Below are positions 40,301-47,666 of a stretch of 64,000 bases of DNA, in pieces. The notes below the pieces were generated by a model. The model did no database searches and had not been told where the DNA came from. It saw only the letters and a list, made by a program, of their open reading frames with translations. The number at the start of each line of letters is the position of its first letter. The stretch's first letter is position 1. Position numbers and translations under genes: made by a program. The stretch comes from Caulobacter sp. FWC2 (GTDB taxonomy: Bacteria > Pseudomonadota > Alphaproteobacteria > Caulobacterales > Caulobacteraceae): assembly GCF_002742625.1 (NCBI RefSeq), contig NZ_PEBF01000001.1:3720001-3784000 (forward strand), read 5' to 3'.

Positions 40301-41774
40301 GCCTGGCGACCTGGGTATCGGCCAAGGCCGAGAACGCGGCCGCCGTCAGCGAACCCACCTGGCTGGGCAGCAGGGCCTCGACCTGGGTCGTGGACAGCTC
40401 GCCGACGTCCGTGACGCTCAGACCCTTCAGCTGGTCGGCCGTCAGACCCTTGATCTGGGTCGTCGTCAGCGCCGCCACCTGGGTGTCGGCCAGGGCCGAG
40501 ATGTTGGTGGAGGTGATGGCGGCCAACTGGCTGGTCGCCAGGGAGCCGATCTGGGTCGTCGTCAGCTCGCCGATATCGGTGGTCGTCAGGGCCTTCAGCT
40601 GGTTGGCCGTCAGACCCTTGATCTGGCTCGTCGACAGGGCCGCCACCTGCGTGGCGTCCAGGGCCGAGAACGCGCCCGTGGTCAGCGCGCCCAGCTGGGT
40701 CGCGCTCAGGTACCCGACCTGCGTGGAGCTCAGCTCGCCGACGTCGCTGACACTCAGGGCGGACATCTGCTGGACCGTCAGGCCCTTGATCTGATTTTCG
40801 TTCAGCCCGCCGACCTGGGTCGCATCCAGGGCCGAGAGGGCGGAGGTCGACAGGGCCGCGATCTGGGTCGAGGCCAGGATCGCGATCTGGTCGGTCGACA
40901 GCGTCGCGGCCTGACCCGTGGTCAGGGCGCCGAGCTGACCAGCGCTGAGGCCGCCGACCTGGGTCGAGGACAGCTCACCGATGTCGGTGCCCGTCATGGC
41001 CTTGATCTGGTCGTTGGTGACGCCCTTGAGCTGCGTCGCCGTCAGCACGGCCATCTGGGTGGCCGCCAGGGCAGAGAACGCGCCCGTGGTCAGCGCGCCG
41101 AGTTGAGCGGCCGACAGAGCGCCGACCTGCGTCGTCGACATCTCGCCGACGTCAGTGGTGGTCAGGCCCTTGATCTGCGCCGCCGTCAGGCCGGCGACCT
41201 GGGTGGTGGTCACCGACCCCATCTGGGTGGCGTCCAGCGCCGACACGTTGGTCGTCGACAGCGCCGCGACGCGATCGACGCCAAGGGCGGCGATCTGGGT
41301 GCCCACCAGCTCGCCGATGTCGCCGACGCTCAGGCTCTTGGCCTGGACGACGCTGACGCCCTTGATCTGGTCCTGGCTAAGCGCGGCGATCTGGGTGCCG
41401 ACCAGGCCCGAGAAGTTGGTCGCCGAGAGGGCGCCGATCTGGGTCGAGCCGAGGCTGGCGATGTGCGAGGTGTCGAGGGCCGCCAGCTGGGTCGAGGTGA
41501 GCGCCGAAACCTGGTTGGTCGAGAGCTGCGTCAGCTGGGTGACGTCGAAGACCACCGAAGTCGCGAACTTCGGGATCTGGGTTGTCGTGAGAGCCTTGAC
41601 CTGGGTCGTGCTGAGCGCGGCGACCTGGGTGTCGGCGAGCGCGCCGATCCCCGTCGCGCTGATCGCGGCGATCTGCGAGCCGTTGAGCGACTGGATGTCC
41701 GTCGTGGACAGCCCCTGGATCGCCGTGACCGAGAGGTTCGAGATCTGCGCTGCAGAAAGGCTCGAGATCGACAT
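34368..41774 (-). CDS. Giant octapeptide-repeat protein (2,468 residues), probable glycosylated surface or secreted protein
   Basis: I do not recognise a named family. Nearly the whole chain is an eight-residue repeat of form x-x-L-[ST]-x-[TS]-[QND]-[ILVM] (for example KGLTADQL, GELSTTQV, SALDATQV). About 300 copies are often ordered in blocks of seven (56 residues). I see no cysteine, one tryptophan (AAWDATQ) and very few aromatics. There is no N-terminal signal peptide, membrane helix, RTX repeat or sortase motif, so export, if any, would need a C-terminal or non-classical signal. A stretch around residues 1575-1780 is less regular and carries most aromatics. The ribosome site is aagga. Two glycosyltransferase genes follow. 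Candidate roles are adhesin, surface filament or extracellular matrix; all are inference. Confidence 0.85.
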   Translation of the reverse strand: MSISSLSAAQISNLSVTAIQGLSTTDIQSLNGSQIAAISATGIGALADTQVAALSTTQVKALTTTQIPKFATSVVFDVTQLTQLSTNQVSALTSTQLAALDTSHIASLGSTQIGALSATNFSGLVGTQIAALSQDQIKGVSVVQAKSLSVGDIGELVGTQIAALGVDRVAALSTTNVSALDATQMGSVTTTQVAGLTAAQIKGLTTTDVGEMSTTQVGALSAAQLGALTTGAFSALAATQMAVLTATQLKGVTNDQIKAMTGTDIGELSSTQVGGLSAGQLGALTTGQAATLSTDQIAILASTQIAALSTSALSALDATQVGGLNENQIKGLTVQQMSALSVSDVGELSSTQVGYLSATQLGALTTGAFSALDATQVAALSTSQIKGLTANQLKALTTTDIGELTTTQIGSLATSQLAAITSTNISALADTQVAALTTTQIKGLTADQLKGLSVTDVGELSTTQVEALLPSQVGSLTAAAFSALADTQVARLNSSQIAGISATQIRGMTVTDIGELSSTQIGGLTSAQLGVLATTQAQALTTTQIGGLTSTQLGAVSTTNLTLMDATQLGALSTTQLKGLTAQQVGALTVTNVGNLADTQIGGLSSTQLGAISTTSFSSLNATQVALINETQIKGLTANQIKALTTTDVGELSTTQVASLTTAQLGAMSTTNLSALNANQMAALTETQVKGLTADQLKNLTTTDIGELTTTQVKALSADQIKNLSTAAVSAMVDTQVAVLSSTQVRGLSAAQLQAMTASDIAELADTQIGALATSQLSALNLTNVKSLSTAQLGQLTATQVGSLSATNFAALDATQVGSLTESQVKGLTSAQLAALTASDIGELATTQISALSAAQVGSLTATAFTALNANQTAALTTTQMKGITASQLKALSTTDIGDLADTQIGALTATQLGSMTSTGFSALSATQMAQISTGQIKGLTADQLKNLTVTDIGELSTTQVSALTADQIKNLSAASISALVDTQIAILVNTQIQALNTTQLKGLSVSDIDELSATQVGALSAAQLTALASTQVQELSTTQLGALTGTQVGAITATNFSLLDATQMGSLTSTQLKGLTTAQVAALTTTNVAALADTQVQALSASQLGAMAATSFSALNSAQVALINETQIKGLTTAQVKGLSVTDIGELNTTQLSALSTVQIGALSATNFSALADTQVAALTATQMKGLTATQIGGLSLTDVGELSATQIGALGADQIKNLAPANLSALDATQTAALTATQMKGLTNTQIAGLNVTDIGELNETQIGALSTGQISALNVADLSTTQISGLSASVIGALGATKFAAWDATQVSALNDTQIKGLTASQLVALSSTDIAEFSTTQVKALTPTQLGALSVTGFSALDATQVGVLSTTQIKGVSASQLKALTISDVGELSTTQVNALSAAQVGALTATGFSALDANQMAALTTTQIKGLTADQLKALTTTDVGELLTTQIQALSADQVKNLSAASISALADTQVAVLANTQIQALSATQLKGLSVTDIDELSSTQIGALSALQIGALADTQVHELSTTQLSGLTASQVGALSNTAFLALDGTQVQSLTATQIKGLTATQLKALDSVNTYEFSTAVANLSTSQIGSLTTTTLNALDSTQVAALTTTQMAGLTGTQANGLSGGFLYYIDATQAGSLSTNLLSALSANLLESLDETKTQAFTATQLKALTVSQMGAVSGNLLNELTGTQLSNLTTAQIGAINATNIASLDATAMQSLTTSQIGAIKKEAISNFANQFYNYLQASQIPGLTTAQIGALPQGILATFNETKLAALSSSQVGALSATNLKALNPTQTAALTTTQVKGLAATQISGMGLDATELSETAIGALSGTQLSGFEFTALNNLDATHFAAITSTQVKGLTATQIKGLAPIGALPLLSETQIQGLSALQVGAFSTTSFSQLEPTQFAALNATQIKGIAPSQLQSLTVFDIDKFSTTQIQALTADQLKQLSATNISALSSTQVGALVNTQLQALNTTQLKGLSVTDIDELSATQIGQLAAAQITALVPSQLQELSTTQIGGLTSTQLGAISATNVSLMSDTQLGALTTTQIKGLTAQQMGGLTTGNIAALADTQVEALSSTQLGGMTPTGFSSLNVTQMAKLSPVQLKGLTAAQVKGLTVTDIGELSTTQVSALSAAQIGALTATAFSALVDTQVAALTTTQIKGLTADQLKGLNTTDIGELTTTQVANLAPTQLALISATNISALDAAQTAALTTAQIKGLTVDQVKGLSTTDIGDLADTQVAALTAPQVGALSAGQAGTLSTTQIAQMAATQVGALSTTAFSALDAIQVGSLNATQVKGIVASQLAALSSTDVGQFIDTQIAALSILQLAAMSPTNISALDATQTAALTTTQVKGLTASQLKGLSVTDVGDLAASQLAALTSTQLGALGTTVIDAMSTTQIGQLQATQISGLTATQLDYLSTTNIAALTTTQANALTTAQVQSLSDAQISAYLTVS
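34377..41771 (-). repeat. 24-bp (8-residue) repeat array with 168-bp (56-residue) super-repeats
   Basis: The coding DNA repeats with a 24-bp unit, most conspicuous on the plus strand as recurring ctgggt-cgtcgtcag-type blocks. Seven units commonly form a 168-bp block whose octads have fixed identities: KGLT-octad, [TV]TD-octad, GEL-octad, two variable octads including an AF or NIS octad, then SALDATQ and AALTTTQ. Copies are diverged rather than identical, so the array is old or under selection. The 36,430-37,050 part is the least homogeneous. Confidence 0.9.
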
Positions 41775-42150
41775 TCATCCATCCTTGCTGGGCCGACACG
41801 CGCTTTCGCGCGCACGACGCAAACCATGGAGACGCCCCCCAAAATCAAGCGCCCCGCAACAAGCCCAACTATGGCTTGATTCCGGTAACCATATTTCCTT
41901 TCCAAGTCCTTTCAACGAGACATGCCGACGCAGCGTAATACCTGCCATGCGTGTGTTCACGCGGACCTTTATTTCCGAGTGCTCGGATCGGCCATAAGCC
42001 TTATAGGACAAGGCCTTGGCCTGTCCCTGCATCGTCCGTTCACAGCACCTGAGCAGCCAAGATTTAGCTTAGCGCGCACTTAACGCGGACGCCTCGAAGC
42101 GAGGCGATGGCCCGATTCACGCCTCAATTCCTAACAGCGCCGATTCGGGT
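41775..42150. promoter_or_regulatory. Upstream region of the repeat-protein gene
   Basis: This 376-bp gap is visibly richer in A/T than its surroundings and contains no convincing gene. It holds a CtrA-like box at 42069-42083 and a bulged hairpin at 42006-42026. The last bases before the start codon carry aaggatgg. It should contain the promoter of the repeat-protein/glycosyltransferase operon, as the upstream GH3 gene ends at its other edge. Confidence 0.5.
42069..42083. promoter_or_regulatory. CtrA-like box TTAG-N7-TTAA
   Basis: The sequence matches the Caulobacter CtrA consensus TTAA-N7-TTAA with one mismatch. It lies about 295 bp upstream of the repeat-protein start. If used, it would tie this operon to the cell cycle. 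One mismatch in a short motif makes chance occurrence quite possible. Confidence 0.25.
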
Positions 42151-44454
42151 TCACCCCTGCCCGGCGGCCAGAAGCTCGAAGCTGGCCATCAGGCCGTCGA
42201 CCGACGAATTGGCCAGCCAGACGTCGAACATCCCCGGCTCGACGACCCAGTAGTCGTTGTCGCCGACGAACATCAGGTTCTCGCGCTTCAGATCGAACCG
42301 GACCTCGCGCTCGGCGCCCGGCGCCAGGGAGACGCGCTGGAAGCCCTTCAGCTCGCGCACCGGCCGGGTGCGGCTGGCGACCTTATCCCGGATATAGAGC
42401 TGGACGACGTGGTCGCCGTGCAGATTGCCGCTGTTCTTGACCTTGGCGGTCACATGCAGCGTGTCGGTCCAGCCCAGCCGCGCCGTCGAGAGCTTCATGT
42501 CGGTGACGTCGAAGCGCGTGTAGCTGAGCCCGAAGCCGAACGGATAGAGCGCATCGTTGCGGATCGAGCGCCACCGCGCCTTGTACTCCTGGCCATTCGG
42601 ATCGGCCGGAGCCGGGCGCCCCGTAGTACGGCCGTTGTAGAAGAACGGCTCTTGGCCGCTGTCGATCGGGAAGCTGACCGGCAATCGGCCCGAGGGGTTC
42701 ACGACTCCGAACAGCACGTCGGCGACGGCATTGCCCATCTCGCTGCCCAGGAACCAGGTCGCCAGGATCGCGGGGGCGTCGCGGACCACGCCCTCAAGCT
42801 GGATGGCGCGGCCGTGGCGCAGCAGGACGATGACGGGCTTGCCGGTGGCGGCGATCGCTTCGGCCAGGCGCTGCTGCACCGGCGGGATGCGGATGTCGGT
42901 GCGCGACTTGGCCTCGCCCGTCATGTCCTGACTTTCGCCGATGGCCAGTAGGACGATGTCCGCGGCCTGTGCGGCGGCGACGGCGCGTTCGAAGCCGTCG
43001 GCGATGGTAGTCTCGACCTCGCAACCGCGCTCAACGAGCAGACTTCCCGGATCGGCCAGCTGGGCGCGGACACCGTTGGCGAGGTCCACGTTCAGGCGAC
43101 GATCGGCGAAGAAGCCGCCCCAGGCGCCCAACACGTTATCGCGGTCATCCGCGAACGGACCAATCAAGGCCAGCCGCTTGCCAGCCTTGGGCAGGGGCAG
43201 GAGGGCGCGATCGTTCTTCAGGAGCACGATTGAGCGCGCGCCGGCCTCGCGACTAAGCGCGCGCAGGGCGGGCGTGGCGGTGCGGGCCGCCTCGTCGCGC
43301 GGGTCCAGCGAGCGGTAGGGATTGTCGAAAAGGCCGATCGCTTCCTTCAGGGCCAGAACCCGGCGCACGGCCGCGTCGACCGTGGCCATCGGCACCGCGC
43401 CTGAGGCGACCAGTTCCGGCAGGTAGCGATTGTAGAGGCCGCTCTGCATGCTCATGTCGACCCCGGCCAGGATGGCCAGGCGCGCGGCGTCGCGGTCGTC
43501 GGCGGCGTAGCCGTGGGCCACCAGCTCCTGATCGGCCGTGTAGTCCGAGACCACCACGCCCTTGAAGCCCCACTCCCCGCGCAGGATGTCGGTCAGCAGC
43601 CTCCTGTTGGCCGTCGCCGGGACGCCGTTGACGTCGTTGAAGGCCGACATGGTGGTCAGGGCGCCGGCCGCGAAGGCGGCCTGGAACGGCGGCAGGTGCA
43701 CCTCGCGCAGGGCGGCCTCGGAGACCTCGACCGAATTGTACTCCATCCCCGCCATCACCGCGCCGTAGGCGGCGAAATGCTTGGGCGTGGCCAGCATGCT
43801 GTCGTCGGCCTTGAGATCCTTGCCCTGGAAGCCGCGCACGCGGGCGGCGGCCATCATCTCGCCGAGATAGGTGTCCTCGCCGGCGCCCTCCGCGACCCGG
43901 CCCCAGCGCTGATCCCGGGCGACGTCCACCATCGGCGCGAAAGTCCAGTGCAGGCCCGAGGCGGTGGCCTCCATCGCCGTGGCGCGGGCGGTGCGCTCGG
44001 CCAGGTGCGGGTCGAAGCTGGCGGTCTCGCCCAGCGGGATCGGGAACACGGTGCGGAAGCCGTGGACCACGTCGGCCGCGAATAGCAGCGGGATCTTCAG
44101 GCGCGAGTCTTCGACCGCGGCCTTCTGGGTGTCGCGCGCGGCCTGGGCCCCAACCCCGTTGAACAGCGCCCCGATCCGGCCCGCCCTCACCTCGGCCAGC
44201 AGGATCTCGGCGTTACGGATATTGACCAGCGGATTCATGTCGCCGATCGGCGGCCGGATCATGTCGGCGAAGCACGACAGCTGGCCGGCCTTCTCCTCGA
44301 TCGTCATCTGGGCCAGCAGCCCCTCGACGCGATCCGACGCCCGGGCGAAGGCGCGGGGGGCGGAAACGGCCAGGCCCATCAGGGCCGCGGCGCTGGACAG
44401 GAAGGCGCGCCGGTTCGGCCCCTGCGGGCCGCCGTTCGTCGTCTTCAAAGCCAT
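42151..44454 (-). CDS. bglX: Exported GH3 beta-glucosidase (BglX-like)
   Basis: The 767-residue protein has a Tat-type N-terminus (NRRAFLSSAAALMGLAV, residues 14-30). The GH3 barrel shows LLFAADVVHGFRTVFPIPLGE, ATPKHFAAYGAV and the nucleophile Asp in GVVVSDYTA (about residue 290). The alpha/beta sandwich follows, then a C-terminal fibronectin-III-like domain after YPFGFGLSYTRF. Length and domain order match periplasmic BglX, which cleaves terminal beta-glucose from oligosaccharides. It lies 71 bp downstream of the dicarboxylate symporter on the same strand and may share its transcript. Confidence 0.9.
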   Translation of the reverse strand: MALKTTNGGPQGPNRRAFLSSAAALMGLAVSAPRAFARASDRVEGLLAQMTIEEKAGQLSCFADMIRPPIGDMNPLVNIRNAEILLAEVRAGRIGALFNGVGAQAARDTQKAAVEDSRLKIPLLFAADVVHGFRTVFPIPLGETASFDPHLAERTARATAMEATASGLHWTFAPMVDVARDQRWGRVAEGAGEDTYLGEMMAAARVRGFQGKDLKADDSMLATPKHFAAYGAVMAGMEYNSVEVSEAALREVHLPPFQAAFAAGALTTMSAFNDVNGVPATANRRLLTDILRGEWGFKGVVVSDYTADQELVAHGYAADDRDAARLAILAGVDMSMQSGLYNRYLPELVASGAVPMATVDAAVRRVLALKEAIGLFDNPYRSLDPRDEAARTATPALRALSREAGARSIVLLKNDRALLPLPKAGKRLALIGPFADDRDNVLGAWGGFFADRRLNVDLANGVRAQLADPGSLLVERGCEVETTIADGFERAVAAAQAADIVLLAIGESQDMTGEAKSRTDIRIPPVQQRLAEAIAATGKPVIVLLRHGRAIQLEGVVRDAPAILATWFLGSEMGNAVADVLFGVVNPSGRLPVSFPIDSGQEPFFYNGRTTGRPAPADPNGQEYKARWRSIRNDALYPFGFGLSYTRFDVTDMKLSTARLGWTDTLHVTAKVKNSGNLHGDHVVQLYIRDKVASRTRPVRELKGFQRVSLAPGAEREVRFDLKRENLMFVGDNDYWVVEPGMFDVWLANSSVDGLMASFELLAAGQG

Positions 44455-44525
44455 GGAATCCCCCGGGGACGCTTTACGAGGCCGGCAAAATTGCCGCTAA
44501 AGCTTCCCAGCGCAACAGCGCTCGC

Positions 44526-45872
44526 CTATTCGGCGGGGTGCAGCACCGTCTCGGCCGGAACGCGAGCGGTGTTGTAGACCTCGAGATCCAGGATCCCCTC
44601 GCGCTTGGCCACGATGGTCGGGACCAGCACTTGACCCGCCACGTTCACGGCGGTGCGGCCCATGTCCAGGATGGGGTCGATGGCCAGCAGCAGGCCCACG
44701 CCTTCCAGCGGCAGGCCCAAGGTCGACAGGGTCAGGGTCAGCATCACCGTCGCGCCGGTCAGGCCCGCCGTGGCGGCCGAACCGATCACCGAGACGAAGA
44801 CGATCAGGAAATAGTCCGACAGGGCCAGGTGCACGCCGAAGAACTGCGCCACGAAGATCGCGGAGATCGCCGGATAGATGGCCGCGCAGCCGTCCATCTT
44901 TGTGGTCGCGCCGAACGGTACGGCGAAGGCGGCGTAGGCGCGCGGCACGCCCAGGCTGGTCTCGGTCACCGCCTCGGTCACCGGCAGGGTGCCGATCGAC
45001 GAGCGCGAAACGAAGCCCAGCTGGATCGCCGGCCACGCGCCCTGGAAGAACTTCACGGGGTTGAGGCCGTTCAGCGCCAGGATCGTCGGATAGACGACCA
45101 GCAACACCAGCCCGAGACCGATGTAGATCGCGCCGGTGAAGGCGCCGAGCTGGCCGAGCGTCGTCCAGCCGTACTGCGCCACGGCGTTGCCGAACAGGCC
45201 GACGGTGCCGATCGGCGTCAGGCGGATCACCCACCACAGCACCTTGCGCACGATCGCCAGGGCCGAGGCGTTGAACTTCAGAAAGGCCTCGCCCGCCTCG
45301 CCGACCCTCAGGGCCGCGACGCCAGTCACCAGCGAGATGACCACGATCTGCAGAACGTTGAACGACAGCGAGGTGGTGGCTGCGCCTGCGTCCGAAATCT
45401 TGGTCGAGGCGGCCAGGCCCAGGATGTTTCCAGGGACCAGGCCGGTCAGGAAGTCCAGCCACGAGCCGTGGGTCTTGGGCGCCTTGGCGGCGGCGGCCGC
45501 GACGGTGGTGTGCAGGCCCGGCTGCAGGATCAGGCCCAGGGCGATGCCGATCAGCACGGCGATCAGGGCGGTGACCGCGAACCAGAACAGCGTCCGCCAG
45601 ACCAGGCGGGCGGCGTTCTGCAACTGGGCGATATTGGCGATCGAGGCGACGATGGCGGTGAACACTAGCGGCGGCACCAGGGTGCGCAGCAGCTGGACGA
45701 AGATCGAGCCGACCTGATGCAGGGTCTCGGCCAGGGCATAGCCCGCCTGCCCCTCGTCCGGCCCCAGGTTGCGGGCCAGCAAGCCCAAACCCAGGCCGAC
45801 CACCATGGCGGCCAGCACCTGGACTCCGAACCCGCTGATGAAACGGCTGCTCTTCGGCTGGGCGACGGCCAT
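44526..45872 (-). CDS. Dicarboxylate/amino acid:cation symporter (DAACS family)
   Basis: The 448-residue inner-membrane protein fits the GltP/DctA fold of eight helices and two re-entrant loops. Marks are the serine-rich loop SRSSIGTLPVTEA (about residue 280), FGATTKMDGCAAIYPAIS (about 325) and GLPLEGVGLLLAIDPILDMGRTAVNV near 380-410, containing the substrate-binding D-x-x-R-T-x-x-N. Members import glutamate, aspartate or C4-dicarboxylates with Na+ or H+. I chose the ATG at 45872, which has gagga upstream and begins with a short basic segment before helix 1; upstream in-frame ATGs would add a non-membrane extension. Confidence 0.88.
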   Translation of the reverse strand: MAVAQPKSSRFISGFGVQVLAAMVVGLGLGLLARNLGPDEGQAGYALAETLHQVGSIFVQLLRTLVPPLVFTAIVASIANIAQLQNAARLVWRTLFWFAVTALIAVLIGIALGLILQPGLHTTVAAAAAKAPKTHGSWLDFLTGLVPGNILGLAASTKISDAGAATTSLSFNVLQIVVISLVTGVAALRVGEAGEAFLKFNASALAIVRKVLWWVIRLTPIGTVGLFGNAVAQYGWTTLGQLGAFTGAIYIGLGLVLLVVYPTILALNGLNPVKFFQGAWPAIQLGFVSRSSIGTLPVTEAVTETSLGVPRAYAAFAVPFGATTKMDGCAAIYPAISAIFVAQFFGVHLALSDYFLIVFVSVIGSAATAGLTGATVMLTLTLSTLGLPLEGVGLLLAIDPILDMGRTAVNVAGQVLVPTIVAKREGILDLEVYNTARVPAETVLHPAE

Positions 45873-46011
45873 GCGCGATCCTCGACGATATTGAGGACGG
45901 AATGTCGTGCCGCGTGATGGGAATTGCGAGCGAGGTTTTCCGGTAGCCGCCCCCAGGAAAACTGAAACGGAGCCTGTGCCTAAAGACGCGGCAGTCACAT
46001 CCCCGGGCTGA

Positions 46012-46048
46012 AGACAAAAAGAACCCCGGGAAGCCGCGCTTCCCGGGG
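46012..46048 (-). terminator. Rho-independent terminator of the hexose permease gene
   Basis: On the minus strand an 11-bp perfect stem (CCCCGGGAAGC at 46024-46034 with 46038-46048, 3-nt loop) is followed by a T-rich run (46012-46022). It lies 39 bp beyond the permease stop. Confidence 0.85.
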
Positions 46049-46086
46049 GGCTTGCAGGTGGTTCTGTTCGGAAAAGTAGCGGCGAC

Positions 46087-47454
46087 CTAGTGGCCGCCGG
46101 CCACGCCTTCCTGAATCTCGTGGGTCGGGGCCTTCTTGGCGACGATCGCGAACCACAGGACGTAGACGTAGCAGACCAGCGGGGCGATGAAGCCCATCGA
46201 GATCGAGCCGGTCAGCTCCTCGATCTTGGCGAAGGCCAGCGGCAGGAAGGCGCCGCCCACGATGGCCATGCACAGCAGGCCCGAGGTCGCCGAGGTCGGC
46301 GCCGAGGACCGTTGCAGGGTCAGGGTGAAGATCGTCGGGAACATGATCGAGTTGAACAGGCCGATCAGCAGGGCCGCGAAGGCCGGGATCAGACCCGACG
46401 TCATCGGGGCCGAGGCCAGCAGCAGGTTCACCGTGCCGGTGTGCGCCGTGGGGGTCATGTCCTTGGTCAGGATGACGACCAGGCACAGCGCGATGGCGCC
46501 GACGGCCACGGCGGTAAGCAGGGCGTAGTCCTTGATCGTCTTCAGCATGGCCGAGCCGGCGAAGCGGCCGATCATGGCGAACACCATGTAGAAGGTCGTC
46601 AGCTTGCCGGCCTGCTCGGACGGGATGTCCAGAATGCGCGACTGCTCCAGGAACAGCAGCAGGTGCAGCGAGATCGCCACCTCGGCGCCAACATAGAGGA
46701 AGATGCCGATCGCGCCCAGGTTCGCCCACTTCGAGGTCAGGGCGGTGAACGGATTGACCAGTTGGCCGGTCTTCGGCGCCGCATCGGTGATCTTCTGGCG
46801 GACCAGGAAGATCAGCAGGATGAACAGGGCCAGGCCAATGCCGATCACGAGATAGACGTTCGAGACGAAGCCCAGGGCCTGCTCGCGCATGGCCTGGGTG
46901 ATCACCACGCCCTTGGTGAAGATCTCGCCCTTGAGCAGGAAGTTGGCGCCGAACCACAGGCCGCATGCCGCGCCCAGCGAGTTGAACGCTTGCGACAGGT
47001 TCAGTCGGAACGACGCCTCGTCGGGCTTGCCCATCGAGGCGATCAGCGGATTGGCCGCCACCTGCAGCAGGGTCACGCCCGAGGCCATCACGAACAGGCC
47101 GACCAGGAAGACGCCGAAGGTGTGCAGCTTGGCCGCCGCGATTGCGATGAAACAGCCCGCGACGATGCTGCCCAGGCCGACCATGACCGACTTGGCGTAG
47201 CCGAGCTTGGACAGGAACGCGGCCGACGGCAGCGACATGATCCCGTAGGCGATGAAGAAGGCGAAGCCCGTCAGGCTGGCCTCGACGGGGCTCAGGGTGA
47301 AGACCGTCTTGAAGGTCTTCAGCAGCGGGTCGAGCAGGTTGGTGACGAGCGCCCAGATAAAGAACAGGCAGGTCACGTAGACTACGGCGAGCTTGACGCC
47401 CCCGCCCTTGCCTACGTCTTTGGTCGTGGTTTTCGCGATCGCGGCGTCGGTCAT
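46087..47454 (-). CDS. FHS-type MFS glucose/galactose permease (GluP-like)
   Basis: The 455-residue, 12-helix protein resembles bacterial glucose/galactose transporters. Marks are LFFIWALVTNLLDPLLKTFK in helix 1, ASGVTLLQVAANPLIASMGKPDEASFRLNLSQAFNS after helix 4 (quoted key parts LLQVAANP and RLNLSQAFNSLG) and FNSIMFPTIFTL in helix 10. It is clearly paralogous to the permease at 7151-8464 but has different control: a perfect LacI-type palindrome lies 108 bp upstream and a strong terminator follows. With BglX it suggests import of beta-glucoside-derived glucose. Substrate is inferred from family. Confidence 0.9.
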   Translation of the reverse strand: MTDAAIAKTTTKDVGKGGGVKLAVVYVTCLFFIWALVTNLLDPLLKTFKTVFTLSPVEASLTGFAFFIAYGIMSLPSAAFLSKLGYAKSVMVGLGSIVAGCFIAIAAAKLHTFGVFLVGLFVMASGVTLLQVAANPLIASMGKPDEASFRLNLSQAFNSLGAACGLWFGANFLLKGEIFTKGVVITQAMREQALGFVSNVYLVIGIGLALFILLIFLVRQKITDAAPKTGQLVNPFTALTSKWANLGAIGIFLYVGAEVAISLHLLLFLEQSRILDIPSEQAGKLTTFYMVFAMIGRFAGSAMLKTIKDYALLTAVAVGAIALCLVVILTKDMTPTAHTGTVNLLLASAPMTSGLIPAFAALLIGLFNSIMFPTIFTLTLQRSSAPTSATSGLLCMAIVGGAFLPLAFAKIEELTGSISMGFIAPLVCYVYVLWFAIVAKKAPTHEIQEGVAGGH

Positions 47455-47561
47455 CGGACGGCGCCCTCAAGGCTGTATTTCAACGCAATCACTTCACCAC
47501 TCCCTAGTGACGTTTATTCGTGGAATCCGTCTTTGCGCGGACGCGCCATTCACAGGAAGCG

Positions 47562-47575
47562 TGACAACGTTGTCA
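47562..47575. promoter_or_regulatory. Perfect 14-bp LacI-type operator upstream of the hexose permease
   Basis: TGACAACGTTGTCA is a perfect palindrome with the central CG typical of LacI/GalR-family operators. It lies 108 bp upstream of the permease start and 92 bp before the divergent small-peptide gene. No LacI regulator is encoded in the window. Confidence 0.65.
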
Positions 47576-47666
47576 ACCACAAGCCAAATTTTTCCGCGCT
47601 TGAGGGCGCGACAACAGGAACCGCTCCGCCCTTCTGTCGCTTGATCCTGCGAAGTGGGAGTTTCCT

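Noticed and set aside
34368..41774. CRISPR-like or satellite DNA periodicity
   Set aside because: The unit is 24 bp without spacers, varies between copies and keeps one reading frame over more than 7 kb, so it is protein-coding.
34524..41997. Several long plus-strand frames (for example 39399-41879 and 37516-38676) opposite the repeat protein
   Set aside because: They arise because a 24-bp repeat with no antisense stop leaves all copies open. Their products are low-complexity Arg/Gly/Gln or Val/Trp/Ala strings without ribosome sites.
42006..42026. Bulged hairpin in the repeat-gene leader as a terminator
   Set aside because: There is a bulge and no T-run, and it lies far from the GH3 stop.
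41775..42032. An 85-residue frame upstream of the repeat protein
   Set aside because: It lies in the AT-richer leader, has no good ribosome site and no recognisable features.
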